64,000 nucleotides of DNA from an uncultured Rubripirellula sp. (GCA_938045805.1 CALIBL010000055.1:56926-120925); one strand, 5' to 3'; counted from the first letter of the stretch, positions 19,665 to 29,538 are shown. The notes: generated by a model not told the origin, from the letters alone. Translations and numbers: made by a program.

Positions 19665-20207
19665 TCAATGACGACGTTTTCGCCCTGAAGTTGCAAACAC
19701 GACGGCTACAGCAACTGCCATCAGACCCGCCGAACCAGAGTAAAGGGCGTTACGGCCCCACCGATTACGGAAATTTTCTTTCTCCTTGTACACGTAGGGA
19801 AGCACCAAATCGATCGGTGTCTTTTCCATTTCCTCGTAAGCTCGGATTAACTCCGCGGGGGTAAAAGACTCCATGTCAGCTCGAGTCGTCTCGATGTGTC
19901 GAGCGGTTGAGTTCGGGACGGGAAGCAAAAACCACCGCAATCCGCAAAAGCTAGCAATCAGGAGGCAGACGGTCGCGGTAAACCCAGCCAATAAAAAGCC
20001 AACTCTAGCAACCGGAGCGTCATCGACGTAGGCATTGGAACCAGAACCCTCCTGAGCGGGCTCATTTGCCGGCGGCAGTAGCTTCAATTCGCCGAGTTTT
20101 GGCACCTGAAGTGATCCGTTGCAGGCCGGGCACACCAATGATTCACCCGCCTTGGAGGGTGCTACAGGCAATGAATTTTCGCAGGCAGGACAGGGTAGCA
20201 AATACAT
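19665..20207 (-). CDS. Zinc-ribbon membrane protein of unknown function
   Basis: A 180-residue protein that I cannot name. The N-terminus has two CPAC knuckles (residues 6-9 and 26-29) forming a zinc ribbon of the type common at the start of planctomycete membrane proteins. A hydrophobic helix lies near residues 70-95, a charged loop with an FTPAELIRAYEEME helix follows, and a second helix lies near 150-172 before a basic tail (GRKRRH). This gives a double-pass topology with the ribbon in the cytoplasm. It is convergent with the methyltransferase gene and has a long gene-free region upstream. Confidence 0.65.
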   Translation of the reverse strand: MYLLPCPACENSLPVAPSKAGESLVCPACNGSLQVPKLGELKLLPPANEPAQEGSGSNAYVDDAPVARVGFLLAGFTATVCLLIASFCGLRWFLLPVPNSTARHIETTRADMESFTPAELIRAYEEMEKTPIDLVLPYVYKEKENFRNRWGRNALYSGSAGLMAVAVAVVFATSGRKRRH

Positions 20208-21241
20208 AATAAGTTAAGAATTCAAGTAGAGCCGACTAGACCGAGAGAGGTGGCTAACTAAAATAGGGGCAGCAATTGGCAACACCCGCCCCATCCGCCG
20301 CCCCACCATTGTGGACTAAGTCGGCGACATAGCGAACTCATTTGTTCGGAAATCGCGACCGAAAGGAATTTCGTCGCTCGCATGCGTGGACTTAACCTGC
20401 TGTTGCTGCCGGGATGGCATCGTTGTTTGGCGGAATGTTTTACATTTTATCGGGGGAATTTTCTGTACGGTCGACGACCAATAGTGGTTCGCGTGGTTGT
20501 GAATCCCACGTACCACGGTTCATTTTGAACATCGATGTTCGACCCCACAGAGATCACTGGTGTTTTCGGTATACAGAACGGTCTACGTTCTTCGTGCTGA
20601 ACCTACCGTCCTGATGAAAGAATGTTCGTCCTGATCCGAGTTACCATCGGATCTCTTTGGGCGGTACCGTAAAAGGTTCGCTAAACGACAAGCACTTCCC
20701 AATCATAAAGTTTTTCCAATTGGATGCGGGTTTGCTGAGTCACAAGTGATCGAGTGCTAGAGTTAGGGACGTTCATTTCAATCATCATTTGCTAGCGAGA
20801 ATGATGAGACAAGTGATCTTATTTCCCAACGCCTTTGATGGCAGTACTCTCCCTTAATAGGTCGATTCACTTTGGTGCCCTCTCTTACCAACTTTCATCA
20901 ACGGAAAAACTTGAAGACGCAGGAAGCGTACGTCCCACTACAAATTGTCCATGCCCTTCCCGAATAGTTTTCTCCATCCTTACGACCTGACCCCCCACCT
21001 CGCGAAACAAACGCGAGCCACCACTGACCAAACGTGTCCAAACCAATGGCTATGAGTTGATGGTTCGCACGCAGGCCAGAAAACTGAATATCTAGCTACT
21101 CGCGCCCTCGGAATTGCTTCGAGCATGTAGTCGCTAATGATGACCAATTGATAAAGCCACCGTTTTACGAACGCTCTCAGAGCCCACAAATCTCGCTAGA
21201 GATCACCAAGCCACGAAACCGTATCCGCAGGAGTTCCTGTT
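20208..21241. other. One-kilobase region without a convincing gene, upstream of the sigma factor
   Basis: Short open frames here have no ribosome site and no recognisable protein features. Two small hairpins can be drawn: GCGAC/GTCGC with GAAA/TTTC at 20355-20377, and CATCATT/AATGATG at 20783-20806. The end of the region holds the AGGAG of the sigma factor gene. It could carry a long leader or a small RNA, or the promoters of both flanking genes. No tmRNA, RNase P, SRP or 6S signature was recognised. Confidence 0.5.
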
Positions 21242-22804
21242 TTGTTCGATAACCTACTCGACGAATTTGAAGCCGCAGCAGACCAAAGCACCGAGGCAAT
21301 GACTGGTGGATTCCGCAAGTTGCCCGTCGATGACAACGAAGACAATAACGTTGCTGTCGCGATGGCGGAGCAGGCTGAGGGTGAAGTTCAACTTGATAGT
21401 CCTGATGAATTGCTTGCTGGGGATGAAACAGAGACTTGGTCCGATGATCCGGTTCGCATGTACCTGACGCAGATGGGTGAGATCCCTCTGCTGACGAGAA
21501 AGCAAGAAATAGAATTGGCGAAACGAATCGAGGAGACTCGCAGACGGTTCAGAACCAAACTGCTCGAGAATCACTTTGTTTTAGTGGAAGCCTACAAAAC
21601 CTTGAAAAAGGTCTACCGCGGTCAACTGCCTTTCGATCGAACCGTTCAAGTGTCGGTGACCGATCGCCTCGAAAAAGAACAAATCATTGGGCGACTTCCT
21701 CACAACCTACGTACACTTCAGACTTTATTGCGTCGAAATCGGCATGACTGGAAAACCGCTCTTAGCCAAAGCGCCTCCAAACGTCGCAGGGCGGAAGCAT
21801 GGAAAGCCTTAGCGAGAAGACGACGTCGGGCGGTACGATTGATCGAAGAATTGGGTCTTCGAACCCAAAGAATTGAGACTCGAATTGAGTTGTTGGAGAA
21901 ATTCTCAGCTCGATTGACTGAAATCGACTTTGAAATTTCTGATCAAAAGAGAACCAAACATGGTCGCGAAGTCCGTGATCAGTTGCTCCATGAACGACGT
22001 CAAATCCTAACCGCGTGTCAGGAAACCCCAAAATCACTTCGAAACCGCGTTGAGATGCTGAAAACGGTATATTCTGAATACCAGCAAGCAAAGCGGGAAT
22101 TAAGTGAGGGTAACCTCCGTTTGGTCGTCTCAATTGCGAAAAAATATCGCAATCGAGGCCTCTCCTTCCTCGATTTGATTCAGGAAGGAAATGCGGGTTT
22201 GATGCGAGCAGTTGATAAGTTCGAATACCGACGTGGCTTCAAATTCTGCACGTACGCAACGTGGTGGATTCGCCAAGCCATCACTCGTGCAGTAGCCGAT
22301 CAGAGTCGAACGATTCGAATTCCAGTGCACATGGTTGAAACGATGAGCCGAGTTCGCAACGTGGCTCGCCAACTCCTTCAGGAATTAGGTCGAGAACCAA
22401 CGATCGAAGAAACCGCTCGTCGCGCTGACGTCACGGTCGAAGAAGCACGTCGAGTTCTCACGATGAGCCGATTCCCCATTTCGCTCGATCGTCCAGTCGG
22501 TAACAGTGAAGACAGTCAGTTTGGTGACCTTCTACCCGATGGAACCGCAGAGAGCCCACAGATTGGAGCAACTCAAGAGATGCTTCGGGATCGAATCACA
22601 AATGTCCTGAAATCTCTCTCCTATCGTGAACGAGAAATCATCAAACTGCGTTACGGTCTCGGTGACGGTTACAGTTACACACTAGAAGAAGTCGGCCACA
22701 TCTTCAAAGTGACTCGAGAGCGAATTCGCCAAATTGAGGCCAAAGCGGTTCGTAAACTGCAACAACCAAGCCGTAGTCAGGACTTGGTTGGGTTCCTCGA
22801 CTAA
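21242..22804 (+). CDS. rpoD: RNA polymerase sigma-70 family factor, principal-type (RpoD/SigA-like)
   Basis: A 520-residue sigma factor with regions in the usual order. Region 1.2 is at about residues 65-100 ([22 protein letters not shown]). Region 2 is near 285-365 with [21 protein letters not shown] and the 2.3/2.4 block [16 protein letters not shown]. Region 3 spans about 370-440 and region 4 ends with the helix-turn-helix [21 protein letters not shown]. Between regions 1.2 and 2 lies a basic insert of about 180 residues. Region 1.1 is short or absent. The start is TTG at 21242, supported by AGGAG at 21229-21233, eight bases upstream. It is the principal sigma factor or a close group 2 paralogue; the window alone cannot decide. 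Confidence 0.88.
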   Translation: MFDNLLDEFEAAADQSTEAMTGGFRKLPVDDNEDNNVAVAMAEQAEGEVQLDSPDELLAGDETETWSDDPVRMYLTQMGEIPLLTRKQEIELAKRIEETRRRFRTKLLENHFVLVEAYKTLKKVYRGQLPFDRTVQVSVTDRLEKEQIIGRLPHNLRTLQTLLRRNRHDWKTALSQSASKRRRAEAWKALARRRRRAVRLIEELGLRTQRIETRIELLEKFSARLTEIDFEISDQKRTKHGREVRDQLLHERRQILTACQETPKSLRNRVEMLKTVYSEYQQAKRELSEGNLRLVVSIAKKYRNRGLSFLDLIQEGNAGLMRAVDKFEYRRGFKFCTYATWWIRQAITRAVADQSRTIRIPVHMVETMSRVRNVARQLLQELGREPTIEETARRADVTVEEARRVLTMSRFPISLDRPVGNSEDSQFGDLLPDGTAESPQIGATQEMLRDRITNVLKSLSYREREIIKLRYGLGDGYSYTLEEVGHIFKVTRERIRQIEAKAVRKLQQPSRSQDLVGFLD

Positions 22805-22833
22805 CAGCCGAAGACGCTGAACGATTCATTGAG

Positions 22834-22865
22834 ACGGCAGTTCTTTCGGGAACTGCCGTTTTTTA
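22834..22865 (+). terminator. Rho-independent terminator of the sigma factor gene
   Basis: The ten-base stem ACGGCAGTTC (22834-22843) pairs with GAACTGCCGT (22850-22859) and is followed by six T. It starts 30 bases after the sigma factor stop codon. Confidence 0.88.
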
Positions 22866-22909
22866 TTGCCTAGGTCGGCAAAGAAACCGCTACCACTGGG
22901 GCGTGGAAA

Positions 22910-23827
22910 CTATTCGGTTTCCGCCATGTCCCGCGCATGATAACTGCTGCGAACAAACGGTCCGCTGGCGACCTTCTTGAACCCCATTGCCTTGGCCAGT
23001 TCCCCGAGTTCATCAAACTCTTCCGGTGGCACGTAACGCACAACGGGTAAGTATTTTTCTCCTGGCTGTAGATACTGTCCGAGCGTGAGGAAATCCACAT
23101 CGTGTTCTCGAAGGTCAGCCAACGCATCTAATAACTCTCCGCGTTCTTCCCCCAATCCAAGCATCAGACCACTCTTGGTTTTGATCGAGGCATCATATTC
23201 CTTGATCTGTCGCATCATACCCAGCGTCCATCGATAGTCGCTTTTGGGCCCGCGGATGCGTCGATAAAGCCTAGGAACGGTCTCCATGTTATGGTTGAAG
23301 ACATCGGGCCGAGCCTCAGCAATCCGCTTCAAGGCAGGCTTGCAATGCACAAAGTCCGGCGTCAGTACTTCTGTTGTAGCGCCAGTGCGTTCTCGCACAG
23401 CGACGACGCACTGGTAAAAGTGTTCGGCACCTCCATCAGGTAGGTCGTCTCTCGTCACGCTTGTGATCACAACATGTTTCAAACCCAGTCTAGCTGCTGC
23501 CTCAGCAACCCGTGATGGCTCATCTTCCTCGGGCAATTCGGGTGGTCGACCGCGATGGACGGCACAAAAACCACATGGTCTGGTGCAAACATTTCCCAAA
23601 ATCATGAAGGTTGCAGTTTGTTGACTGTAGCACTCCATGCGGTTCGGGCATTTTGCGTTATCGCAAACCGTTTCCAGACGCAGCTCGTCCAACAAACCTT
23701 GAGTCATATGGTTTGCGTTACTGCGTGGAATTGGCCGGCGTAACCACTTTGGAAGCCGACCTGAAGCGCTCACGGGAGCATCCTCAGGAAATTCCGGTGG
23801 AGAGACGACGGGCAGTCGAAATGCCAT
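22910..23827 (-). CDS. lipA: Lipoyl synthase
   Basis: A 305-residue radical SAM enzyme that inserts two sulfurs into protein-bound octanoyl groups to form lipoate. The auxiliary cluster cysteines are Cys55, Cys60 and Cys66 (CDNAKCPNRMEC) and the radical SAM cluster is Cys81, Cys85 and Cys88 (CTRPCGFC). The C-terminal RSSYHA motif that supplies the serine ligand of the auxiliary cluster is present. The ATG at 23827 is chosen because family similarity starts there; the frame is open further to 23926, but that part has no family features. LipB is not adjacent, so octanoyl transfer must be encoded elsewhere. Confidence 0.95.
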   Translation of the reverse strand: MAFRLPVVSPPEFPEDAPVSASGRLPKWLRRPIPRSNANHMTQGLLDELRLETVCDNAKCPNRMECYSQQTATFMILGNVCTRPCGFCAVHRGRPPELPEEDEPSRVAEAAARLGLKHVVITSVTRDDLPDGGAEHFYQCVVAVRERTGATTEVLTPDFVHCKPALKRIAEARPDVFNHNMETVPRLYRRIRGPKSDYRWTLGMMRQIKEYDASIKTKSGLMLGLGEERGELLDALADLREHDVDFLTLGQYLQPGEKYLPVVRYVPPEEFDELGELAKAMGFKKVASGPFVRSSYHARDMAETE

Positions 23828-24208
23828 GGATTTAGCCGAATTGAAGAAAAGATTGAACCATCTGCTCGAGAAAACCGCATTGTAGATAGAAATCACCACA
23901 AGAACATGGTGGAAGAACCCGCACACAGTCGAACATAGGTGTATTGTGTTTCGTCCACGCAGAACAGCGGCCTCGGCTGCCCGGTTCTGAAGGGCTTCCC
24001 TGTTTGTAAAGGAAAATACCTGAGCACCAAGGATTAAATCAGGGGATTAAATCAGGAAAGTAGGCAGCGATCCCTTGGTAATCAAGTGGCGACTTTGAAA
24101 GGTTCCGAATACGATTTCCGATGCATTCCCACGTTAGCTCCAACAACATTTGCTTCTCGAAATCAGAAAAACACGCCCGATAGTCGTACCCGATAGCTGA
24201 AAGAATTG
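23828..24208. other. Intergenic region between lipA and smpB with a tandem repeat
   Basis: This 381-base stretch between divergent genes holds both promoters and no convincing gene. A perfect 13-base tandem duplication (GGATTAAATCAGG twice) lies at 24031-24056. No promoter consensus was obvious by eye. Confidence 0.5.
24031..24056. repeat. Perfect 13-base tandem duplication
   Basis: GGATTAAATCAGG occurs at 24031-24043 and again directly at 24044-24056. The unit contains the partial palindrome GATTAAATC. It could be a replication slip or a pair of binding sites upstream of smpB. Confidence 0.9.
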
Positions 24209-24721
24209 ATGTCCAAGAAGAAGTCAAAGAAAAAAGAGGGCGGAGCGGGTTCCAAAAAAACAAGCAATGCTCAATTCACTTCGGTCTCTGAGAACCGAAA
24301 AGCACGACATCGATATGAAATCATCGAGTCCATGGAATGTGGAATGATGTTGATGGGTAGTGAAGTAAAATCGATGAGGGAAGGTAAACTCTCTTTGGAT
24401 GAAGCCTATATCAGGGTGAAAGATCGTGAACTTTGGCTAATTGGATCGGACATTGCCCACTACAAGAATGCGGGAATGTGGAACCATGATCCAAGACGTC
24501 CGAGAAAACTCTTGGTGCACCGCCGTGAGTTTGACAAGTTTGCCGGCCGGGCGCACGAGCGTGGACTCACCTTGGTTCCCCTGCATGTTTACTTCAATGA
24601 CCGCGGGATCGCAAAATGCGTCATGGGTCTCGCTAAGGGAAAGAAGCTCCACGACAAGCGAGAATCACTTAAAAAGCGAGACACTGACCGAGGCCTACAG
24701 CGTGCGATGAGAGGACGATGA
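24209..24721 (+). CDS. smpB: SsrA-binding protein SmpB
   Basis: A 170-residue SmpB, the protein partner of tmRNA in rescue of stalled ribosomes. Family motifs are the early NRKARHRYEI, then GSEVKSMREGKLSLDEAYI, the HDPRRPRKLLVHRREFDK segment and the basic tail region KGKKLHDKRESLKKRD. It has a lysine-rich N-terminal extension of about 25 residues. The ATG at 24209 with GAAAG upstream is used. The stop codon overlaps the ATG of the ABC ATPase gene by four bases (ATGA), so the two are translationally coupled. The tmRNA gene itself was not found in the window. Confidence 0.95.
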   Translation: MSKKKSKKKEGGAGSKKTSNAQFTSVSENRKARHRYEIIESMECGMMLMGSEVKSMREGKLSLDEAYIRVKDRELWLIGSDIAHYKNAGMWNHDPRRPRKLLVHRREFDKFAGRAHERGLTLVPLHVYFNDRGIAKCVMGLAKGKKLHDKRESLKKRDTDRGLQRAMRGR

Positions 24722-25464
24722 GCGTGATCCTGCAGATAGACAATCTGGTAAAGAGTTTTCCTGAGCCTGACGGTGGTGTCGTCACGATTCTGGACATTCC
24801 TTCTTTCGTGATGAATGAGGGCGAACAAGTTGCTTTGATCGGCCAGAGCGGGGGAGGAAAAACGACCCTCCTGCACCTGATCGCTGGCTTACTCTCGCCT
24901 GACGTCCCTCCGTCCAAGAAAGAGCTTGGAGTAGATGAAACTGGAGATGAGGACGCGACCGTCCGGAAAAGCTCTATCGTCATTGACAACATTGATCTAA
25001 CTAAGTTGAGCGAGCAGGGACGTGATCGCTTTCGCGCCCACACCATTGGATATGTTTTTCAGACCTTCAATCTATTACCCGCCTTCACGGCTCTGGAAAA
25101 TGTTCGACTCGGTATGACATTCGGTTCGGGAAAGGGCACAGGCTCGCGGGCGATGGATCTGCTGGACCGTGTTGGCCTAGCAGATCGCGCTGATTACCGA
25201 CCCTCACAACTGTCTGTGGGTCAACAACAACGTGTTGCGATTGCCCGAGCAATGGCGGGTCGCCCTCGTCTTCTCCTTGCTGATGAACCAACCGCAAACG
25301 TCGATCCTAAGAGTGCCGAAGTGGTGCTGGATCTGATCAGGAAAACGTGCCAGGAAGAAAACGTAGCCATGCTGATGGTAACGCATGATATGCAGATCGC
25401 CTCCCGTTTTGATCGGATCGAGCAACTTGATCAGATCAACCACGCCATCGCCTCGAAGAAATAA
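24718..25464 (+). CDS. ABC transporter ATP-binding protein, LolD/MacB-like
   Basis: A 248-residue ATPase. Walker A is GQSGGGKTT, the Q-loop region reads YVFQTFNLLPAFTALENV, the signature is LSVGQQQRVAIARA, and Walker B is LLLADEPT, with the H-loop in MVTHD. The FNLLPAFTALENV segment is characteristic of the LolD/MacB/FtsE group, which do not import solutes but drive extraction of lipoproteins or export of peptides. About 20 acidic residues are inserted after Walker A (ELGVDETGDEDATVRK). It pairs with the FtsX-like permease gene that starts 89 bases downstream. Confidence 0.9.
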   Translation: MSVILQIDNLVKSFPEPDGGVVTILDIPSFVMNEGEQVALIGQSGGGKTTLLHLIAGLLSPDVPPSKKELGVDETGDEDATVRKSSIVIDNIDLTKLSEQGRDRFRAHTIGYVFQTFNLLPAFTALENVRLGMTFGSGKGTGSRAMDLLDRVGLADRADYRPSQLSVGQQQRVAIARAMAGRPRLLLADEPTANVDPKSAEVVLDLIRKTCQEENVAMLMVTHDMQIASRFDRIEQLDQINHAIASKK

Positions 25465-25553
25465 GCCGCAGATGCTGCTCTTCAAAGAATCATTTTGACG
25501 GAATCCATTGAAATATCGCGCTGCCCACGACCTTTGAAACCAGTGCTTGAACC

Positions 25554-26951
25554 ATGAACCTGCTTCAAATTGCATGGCGTAACTTTTGCCACCGATCACT
25601 TTCCAGCATCCTCACGACCTTCTCCTTGGCTCTCGGAGTTGGGTTGGTTGTGTTGGTGCTTTCGATCTACGGGGTCATCAACGAGGCTTTCACCCGAAAT
25701 GCGTCCGTGGGCTACAACCTGGTCGTCGGTCCCAAGGGAAGTCCACTTCAACTAACGCTCAATAGCGTTTTCTATCTCAGCCAACCCATTGAAAACCTTC
25801 CTTACACGGAATACATGGAGTTTCTATCCAAATCACAACGAACCGAAATGGTCGATCGATTTGGTGGCGACGAATCACTCAAGGATCGTGGTGGCAGATA
25901 CTCGCCTTACATCGGTGATGGCTTTGTGATCCCGCTGGCACTCGGAGATTACTTTGGCGAATTCCGAGTGGTCGGCACGACACCTCTTTTCTTTGAAAAG
26001 TTGAGACACGGCCCCACACTGGAGCAAAAATTTACCTTCTCAACCGGACGTGCCTTTCAAGAGTTTTCAGCAGAACATAGCTACTTCGAAGCTGTAGTTG
26101 GGTCGCGAGTTGCCAAAGAGATGAATGTCACTGTTGGCGACAAATTCTTTCCAACGCATGGTGATCCAACCGGCCATGGTCACGATTTGGGGTTCACGAT
26201 CGTCGGTGTCATGGATCCAACCGGTACGCCGAATGATCGCGCGGCTTTTGTCAATCTTGAAGGTTTTTACCTGATGGACGGACACGCAAAGCCAATTGAA
26301 GAAGACAAAACAGAAAATGCCAATGAAACACTATCTGCCGAATCAAAAACCAAACTTGACGAAGCAATCGAATCGGCAAAGCCAGATGACTACCGATTGC
26401 TTTCGATTGCAGAGAGAGAAGTGACCTCTATTTTGGTACGCAATGGTAACGTCATGTTTGCGCCTCAAATGCAAAATGCAATTAATGAGGGCATTCGATC
26501 ACAAGCAGCTGCACCGGTTGGCGAAATCAATAAATTAATGGGGCTAATTGTTGGTCCCCTGAAGAACGCGATGCTAGTCATCACGCTTATCACTTGCGTG
26601 GTGGCAGCGGTGGGGATTCTCGTTTCAATCTACAACTCAATGAATGATCGCAAACGAGACATCGCCGTCATGCGGGCGTTGGGAGCACGTCGAAGTACGG
26701 TAACCAGCATCATCATTTGCGAGAGCATGTTGGTCGCGATGATCGGGGTCATCATTGGCTGGGTCATCGCTCACGCCGGAATCGTTGCTTACTCGGGAAC
26801 GATAGAGGAACAGACTGGCGTACAGGTTAGCTTCTTCACGACGAGCAACAACGAAATCTGGATCCTGCCGCTTGTGGTTCTCCTTGCACTCATTGCGGCG
26901 TTGCTCCCCGCTTGGTCAGCTTATCGCACGGACGTGGGATCGAATCTTTGA
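25554..26951 (+). CDS. ABC transporter permease, FtsX/MacB/LolE-like
   Basis: A 465-residue permease with one N-terminal membrane helix (about residues 15-45), a large periplasmic domain of the MacB_PCD kind to about residue 330, and three C-terminal helices typical of the FtsX domain (NDRKRDIAVMRALGARRSTV lies after the second helix). This topology belongs to type VII ABC systems such as LolCDE and MacAB, which shuttle lipoproteins or substrates across the periplasm. The conserved cytosolic coupling segment RDIAVMRALGA is intact. Together with the ATPase gene it forms a complete exporter half; no membrane-fusion protein gene is adjacent. Confidence 0.88.
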   Translation: MNLLQIAWRNFCHRSLSSILTTFSLALGVGLVVLVLSIYGVINEAFTRNASVGYNLVVGPKGSPLQLTLNSVFYLSQPIENLPYTEYMEFLSKSQRTEMVDRFGGDESLKDRGGRYSPYIGDGFVIPLALGDYFGEFRVVGTTPLFFEKLRHGPTLEQKFTFSTGRAFQEFSAEHSYFEAVVGSRVAKEMNVTVGDKFFPTHGDPTGHGHDLGFTIVGVMDPTGTPNDRAAFVNLEGFYLMDGHAKPIEEDKTENANETLSAESKTKLDEAIESAKPDDYRLLSIAEREVTSILVRNGNVMFAPQMQNAINEGIRSQAAAPVGEINKLMGLIVGPLKNAMLVITLITCVVAAVGILVSIYNSMNDRKRDIAVMRALGARRSTVTSIIICESMLVAMIGVIIGWVIAHAGIVAYSGTIEEQTGVQVSFFTTSNNEIWILPLVVLLALIAALLPAWSAYRTDVGSNL

Positions 26952-26976
26952 TTCCAAATTGATCCTCAGCTGATCG

Positions 26977-29502
26977 TTAAACATCCAAATTTCGAACATC
27001 GAGTGCATGTTTCTCGATGAAATCACGGCGGGGTTCAACTTTATCACCCATCAATAACCGAAACATTTCGTCGGCAGCACCGGCATCGGTCAAGCTGACT
27101 TTCAAGAGGGTCCGGTTAGCTGGGTCGAGAGTGGTTTCCCGTAATTCCTCGGCATTCATTTCACCGAGTCCTTTGAAGCGGGTCACTTGCAAACCTTTCT
27201 CCCCAGCACTTCGAACCTCCGGCAATAACATCCTCAGGTCTTCCATCGGCCGGCGAATATCTTCGCCACGCACCAATTCGAACCGAGCCGTGGTGGAACC
27301 GGTCCGATCGGCTGGAATCAAATCATCAATGCTGAACCCAAGGCTAGAAATATCCTTCAGTCCGCTGTTGATGGTCCTGACCTCGTGTACCTCGGCAAGG
27401 TGTGCGGTCGGTGCAGAGGGGGACTCTGGATTCTCCGTACCCTCGGCAACGGAGTCTTCTTCGGCTTGATCATCCTGCTCAATATCAAGAATCAGATGAT
27501 TCTCGGTCAAATATTTATCGACCTCTTCCTGCGTGTGGAACCAATGTTCTTCGTTACCGTGCGTTAACAGCAGCGTTGGCAGTTTATTGGAGATGGGGTC
27601 GAGACGCATTGCATGTGTTCGCAGGCTAAAGCCTCTCTGCTCAAGTGCAAGAATTGAATCCTCCATGGAAGCGAGCGAGTTGCAAAGCGATTTCATTTCA
27701 TCGCCTTCCACTTTCCGTCCGTCTTCGGCCTCGAATCGCGAATCAGAAAGACCGCGATCCAATAACTGAGATTTCATTTCACCGTCAGACTGAATGTAAT
27801 ATCGGTTCTTTCCCTGCTGAACACGGAACAGTGGTGGCTGCGCGACATACACGTGACCGCGGGCGACAAGCTCGTACATTTGTCGATAAAAGAAGCACAA
27901 CAAGAGAGTTCTGATATGACTACCATCAACGTCAGCGTCGGTCATGATGATGACCTTTTCGTATCGCCTTTTGGTCAGATCCTGATCGGCCCCGATTCCG
28001 GTTCCGATTGCTTGAATCATTGCTTGAACTTCTTGGTTTTCCAGCACCTTTGCTTCGCGGCTTTTATAGGCGTTAATAATCTTACCTCTCAGGGGCAAGA
28101 TCGCCTGATACTCTCGCATCCGTCCGCCCTCGGCCGATCCACCGGCCGAGTCACCTTCCACTAGGTACAGTTCACACTCCTCACGATTTTTACTGATGCA
28201 GTCTCGGAGCTTACCCGGCAGCCCACCGCCACCTAGAGCATCTTTGCGTTTTCGCAGCAGATCCTTTGCTTTACGTGCTGCTTCGCGGGCTTCGGCGGCC
28301 AACATCCCTTTGCGGATAATGGTCTGTGCAACGCGAGGATTCTCTTCAAAGTACTTGCTGAGTTGCTCCCCCACGGCAGCACTGATGATGCCATCAACTT
28401 CACTGTTGCCCAGCTTAGTTTTGGTCTGCCCTTCGAACTGGGGATGCGGAACCCTCACGCTGATCACTGCGGTGATACCTTCACGAAAATCGTCACCCCC
28501 CGGCGCGGCGCCACCCTTAAAGAGGTTTTCACTTTTACCGTAATTATTGAGTGTCCGAGTCAAACCGCTGCGGAATCCTGAAACATGGGTCCCACCTTCG
28601 ATCGTATGAATGTTATTTACATACGACTGAACATTTTCTGTGAACTCAGTGCTGTACTGAAGTGCGATCTCATACTCCGCCCCATCTTTTTCACCTGAGA
28701 TCTGGATCACGTCTGAATGCAGGGTATCGCTAGCGCGATTAAGGTGCTCGACAAACTCAATAATGCCGCGTTCGTACTGGAAATCACCCCCCTCACCATT
28801 TCGCTCATCATGAAATTTGATGTGAACGCCGCTATTGAGGAACGCAAGTTCTTGAAGACGCTTGTAAAGAGTATCAAAGTTATATTTTGTGACACTGAAA
28901 ATCTGACCGTCAGCCTTGAAGGTCGTTTTGGTTCCAGTCTTTTTCGTTGCTCGACCTTTGGTTACCGGTCCGGTGGGAACTCCGCGTTCATATTCCTGTG
29001 TCCATGTAAAGCCATCACGGCTCACTTCGACTTCGGCCCATTGGCTTAGAAAGTTGACGACCGTTACCCCCACCCCATGCAATCCACCGGATGTTTGGTA
29101 AGCACCTTTTTCAAACTTTCCTCCAAACTTCAAGACCGTCATCACACCTTCGAGCGTGCTAACATCTCGGTCGTATTCTTCCGAAAGTTGATCATGGCGT
29201 GTTACAGGGATACCACGTCCGTCATCCTCAACCGTTACGCTCCCATCGTTATGGACCGTGACGGATACCATCTTGGCAAAATCCGCCATCGCCTCATCGA
29301 TTGAATTGTCGACGACTTCGTACACAAGATGATGCAATCCACGAACCGCCGTATCGCCGATATACATACCAGGACGTTCACGAACATGTTCGAGGTCCGA
29401 GAGGTGGAGAAGATCTTTTTCCGTGTATTCAGCATTTGCAGCGATGGCTGCTGACGCCGGACGCGAATTGTCATTTGACTCGGAATTAGGAGCGTCGCTC
29501 AT
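26977..29502 (-). CDS. gyrB: DNA gyrase subunit B
   Basis: An 841-residue GyrB, the ATPase subunit of DNA gyrase. The GHKL ATP site is seen as EVVDNSIDEA, then DDGRGIPV and GGLHGVGVTVVN. The TOPRIM domain has YLVEGDSAGGSA and TDADVDGSHIRTLLL. The C-terminus holds the GyrA-interacting block RFKGLGEMNAEEL. Between TOPRIM and that block lies a stretch rich in Glu, Ser and Pro (about residues 670-710), as in other planctomycete and proteobacterial GyrB proteins with insertions. The QTSGGLHGVG and KGLGEMN segments separate gyrase or ParE from other GHKL proteins; ParE remains a weaker alternative. The partner gyrA is not in the window. Confidence 0.92.
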   Translation of the reverse strand: MSDAPNSESNDNSRPASAAIAANAEYTEKDLLHLSDLEHVRERPGMYIGDTAVRGLHHLVYEVVDNSIDEAMADFAKMVSVTVHNDGSVTVEDDGRGIPVTRHDQLSEEYDRDVSTLEGVMTVLKFGGKFEKGAYQTSGGLHGVGVTVVNFLSQWAEVEVSRDGFTWTQEYERGVPTGPVTKGRATKKTGTKTTFKADGQIFSVTKYNFDTLYKRLQELAFLNSGVHIKFHDERNGEGGDFQYERGIIEFVEHLNRASDTLHSDVIQISGEKDGAEYEIALQYSTEFTENVQSYVNNIHTIEGGTHVSGFRSGLTRTLNNYGKSENLFKGGAAPGGDDFREGITAVISVRVPHPQFEGQTKTKLGNSEVDGIISAAVGEQLSKYFEENPRVAQTIIRKGMLAAEAREAARKAKDLLRKRKDALGGGGLPGKLRDCISKNREECELYLVEGDSAGGSAEGGRMREYQAILPLRGKIINAYKSREAKVLENQEVQAMIQAIGTGIGADQDLTKRRYEKVIIMTDADVDGSHIRTLLLCFFYRQMYELVARGHVYVAQPPLFRVQQGKNRYYIQSDGEMKSQLLDRGLSDSRFEAEDGRKVEGDEMKSLCNSLASMEDSILALEQRGFSLRTHAMRLDPISNKLPTLLLTHGNEEHWFHTQEEVDKYLTENHLILDIEQDDQAEEDSVAEGTENPESPSAPTAHLAEVHEVRTINSGLKDISSLGFSIDDLIPADRTGSTTARFELVRGEDIRRPMEDLRMLLPEVRSAGEKGLQVTRFKGLGEMNAEELRETTLDPANRTLLKVSLTDAGAADEMFRLLMGDKVEPRRDFIEKHALDVRNLDV

Positions 29503-29538
29503 TGGGACCTGCGAAATGATTTTCGAAAGAAAAGATTC

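Noticed and set aside
26977..29502. Many plus-strand open frames opposite gyrB
   Set aside because: They are shadows of gyrB codon use; gyrB motifs are complete over the whole length.
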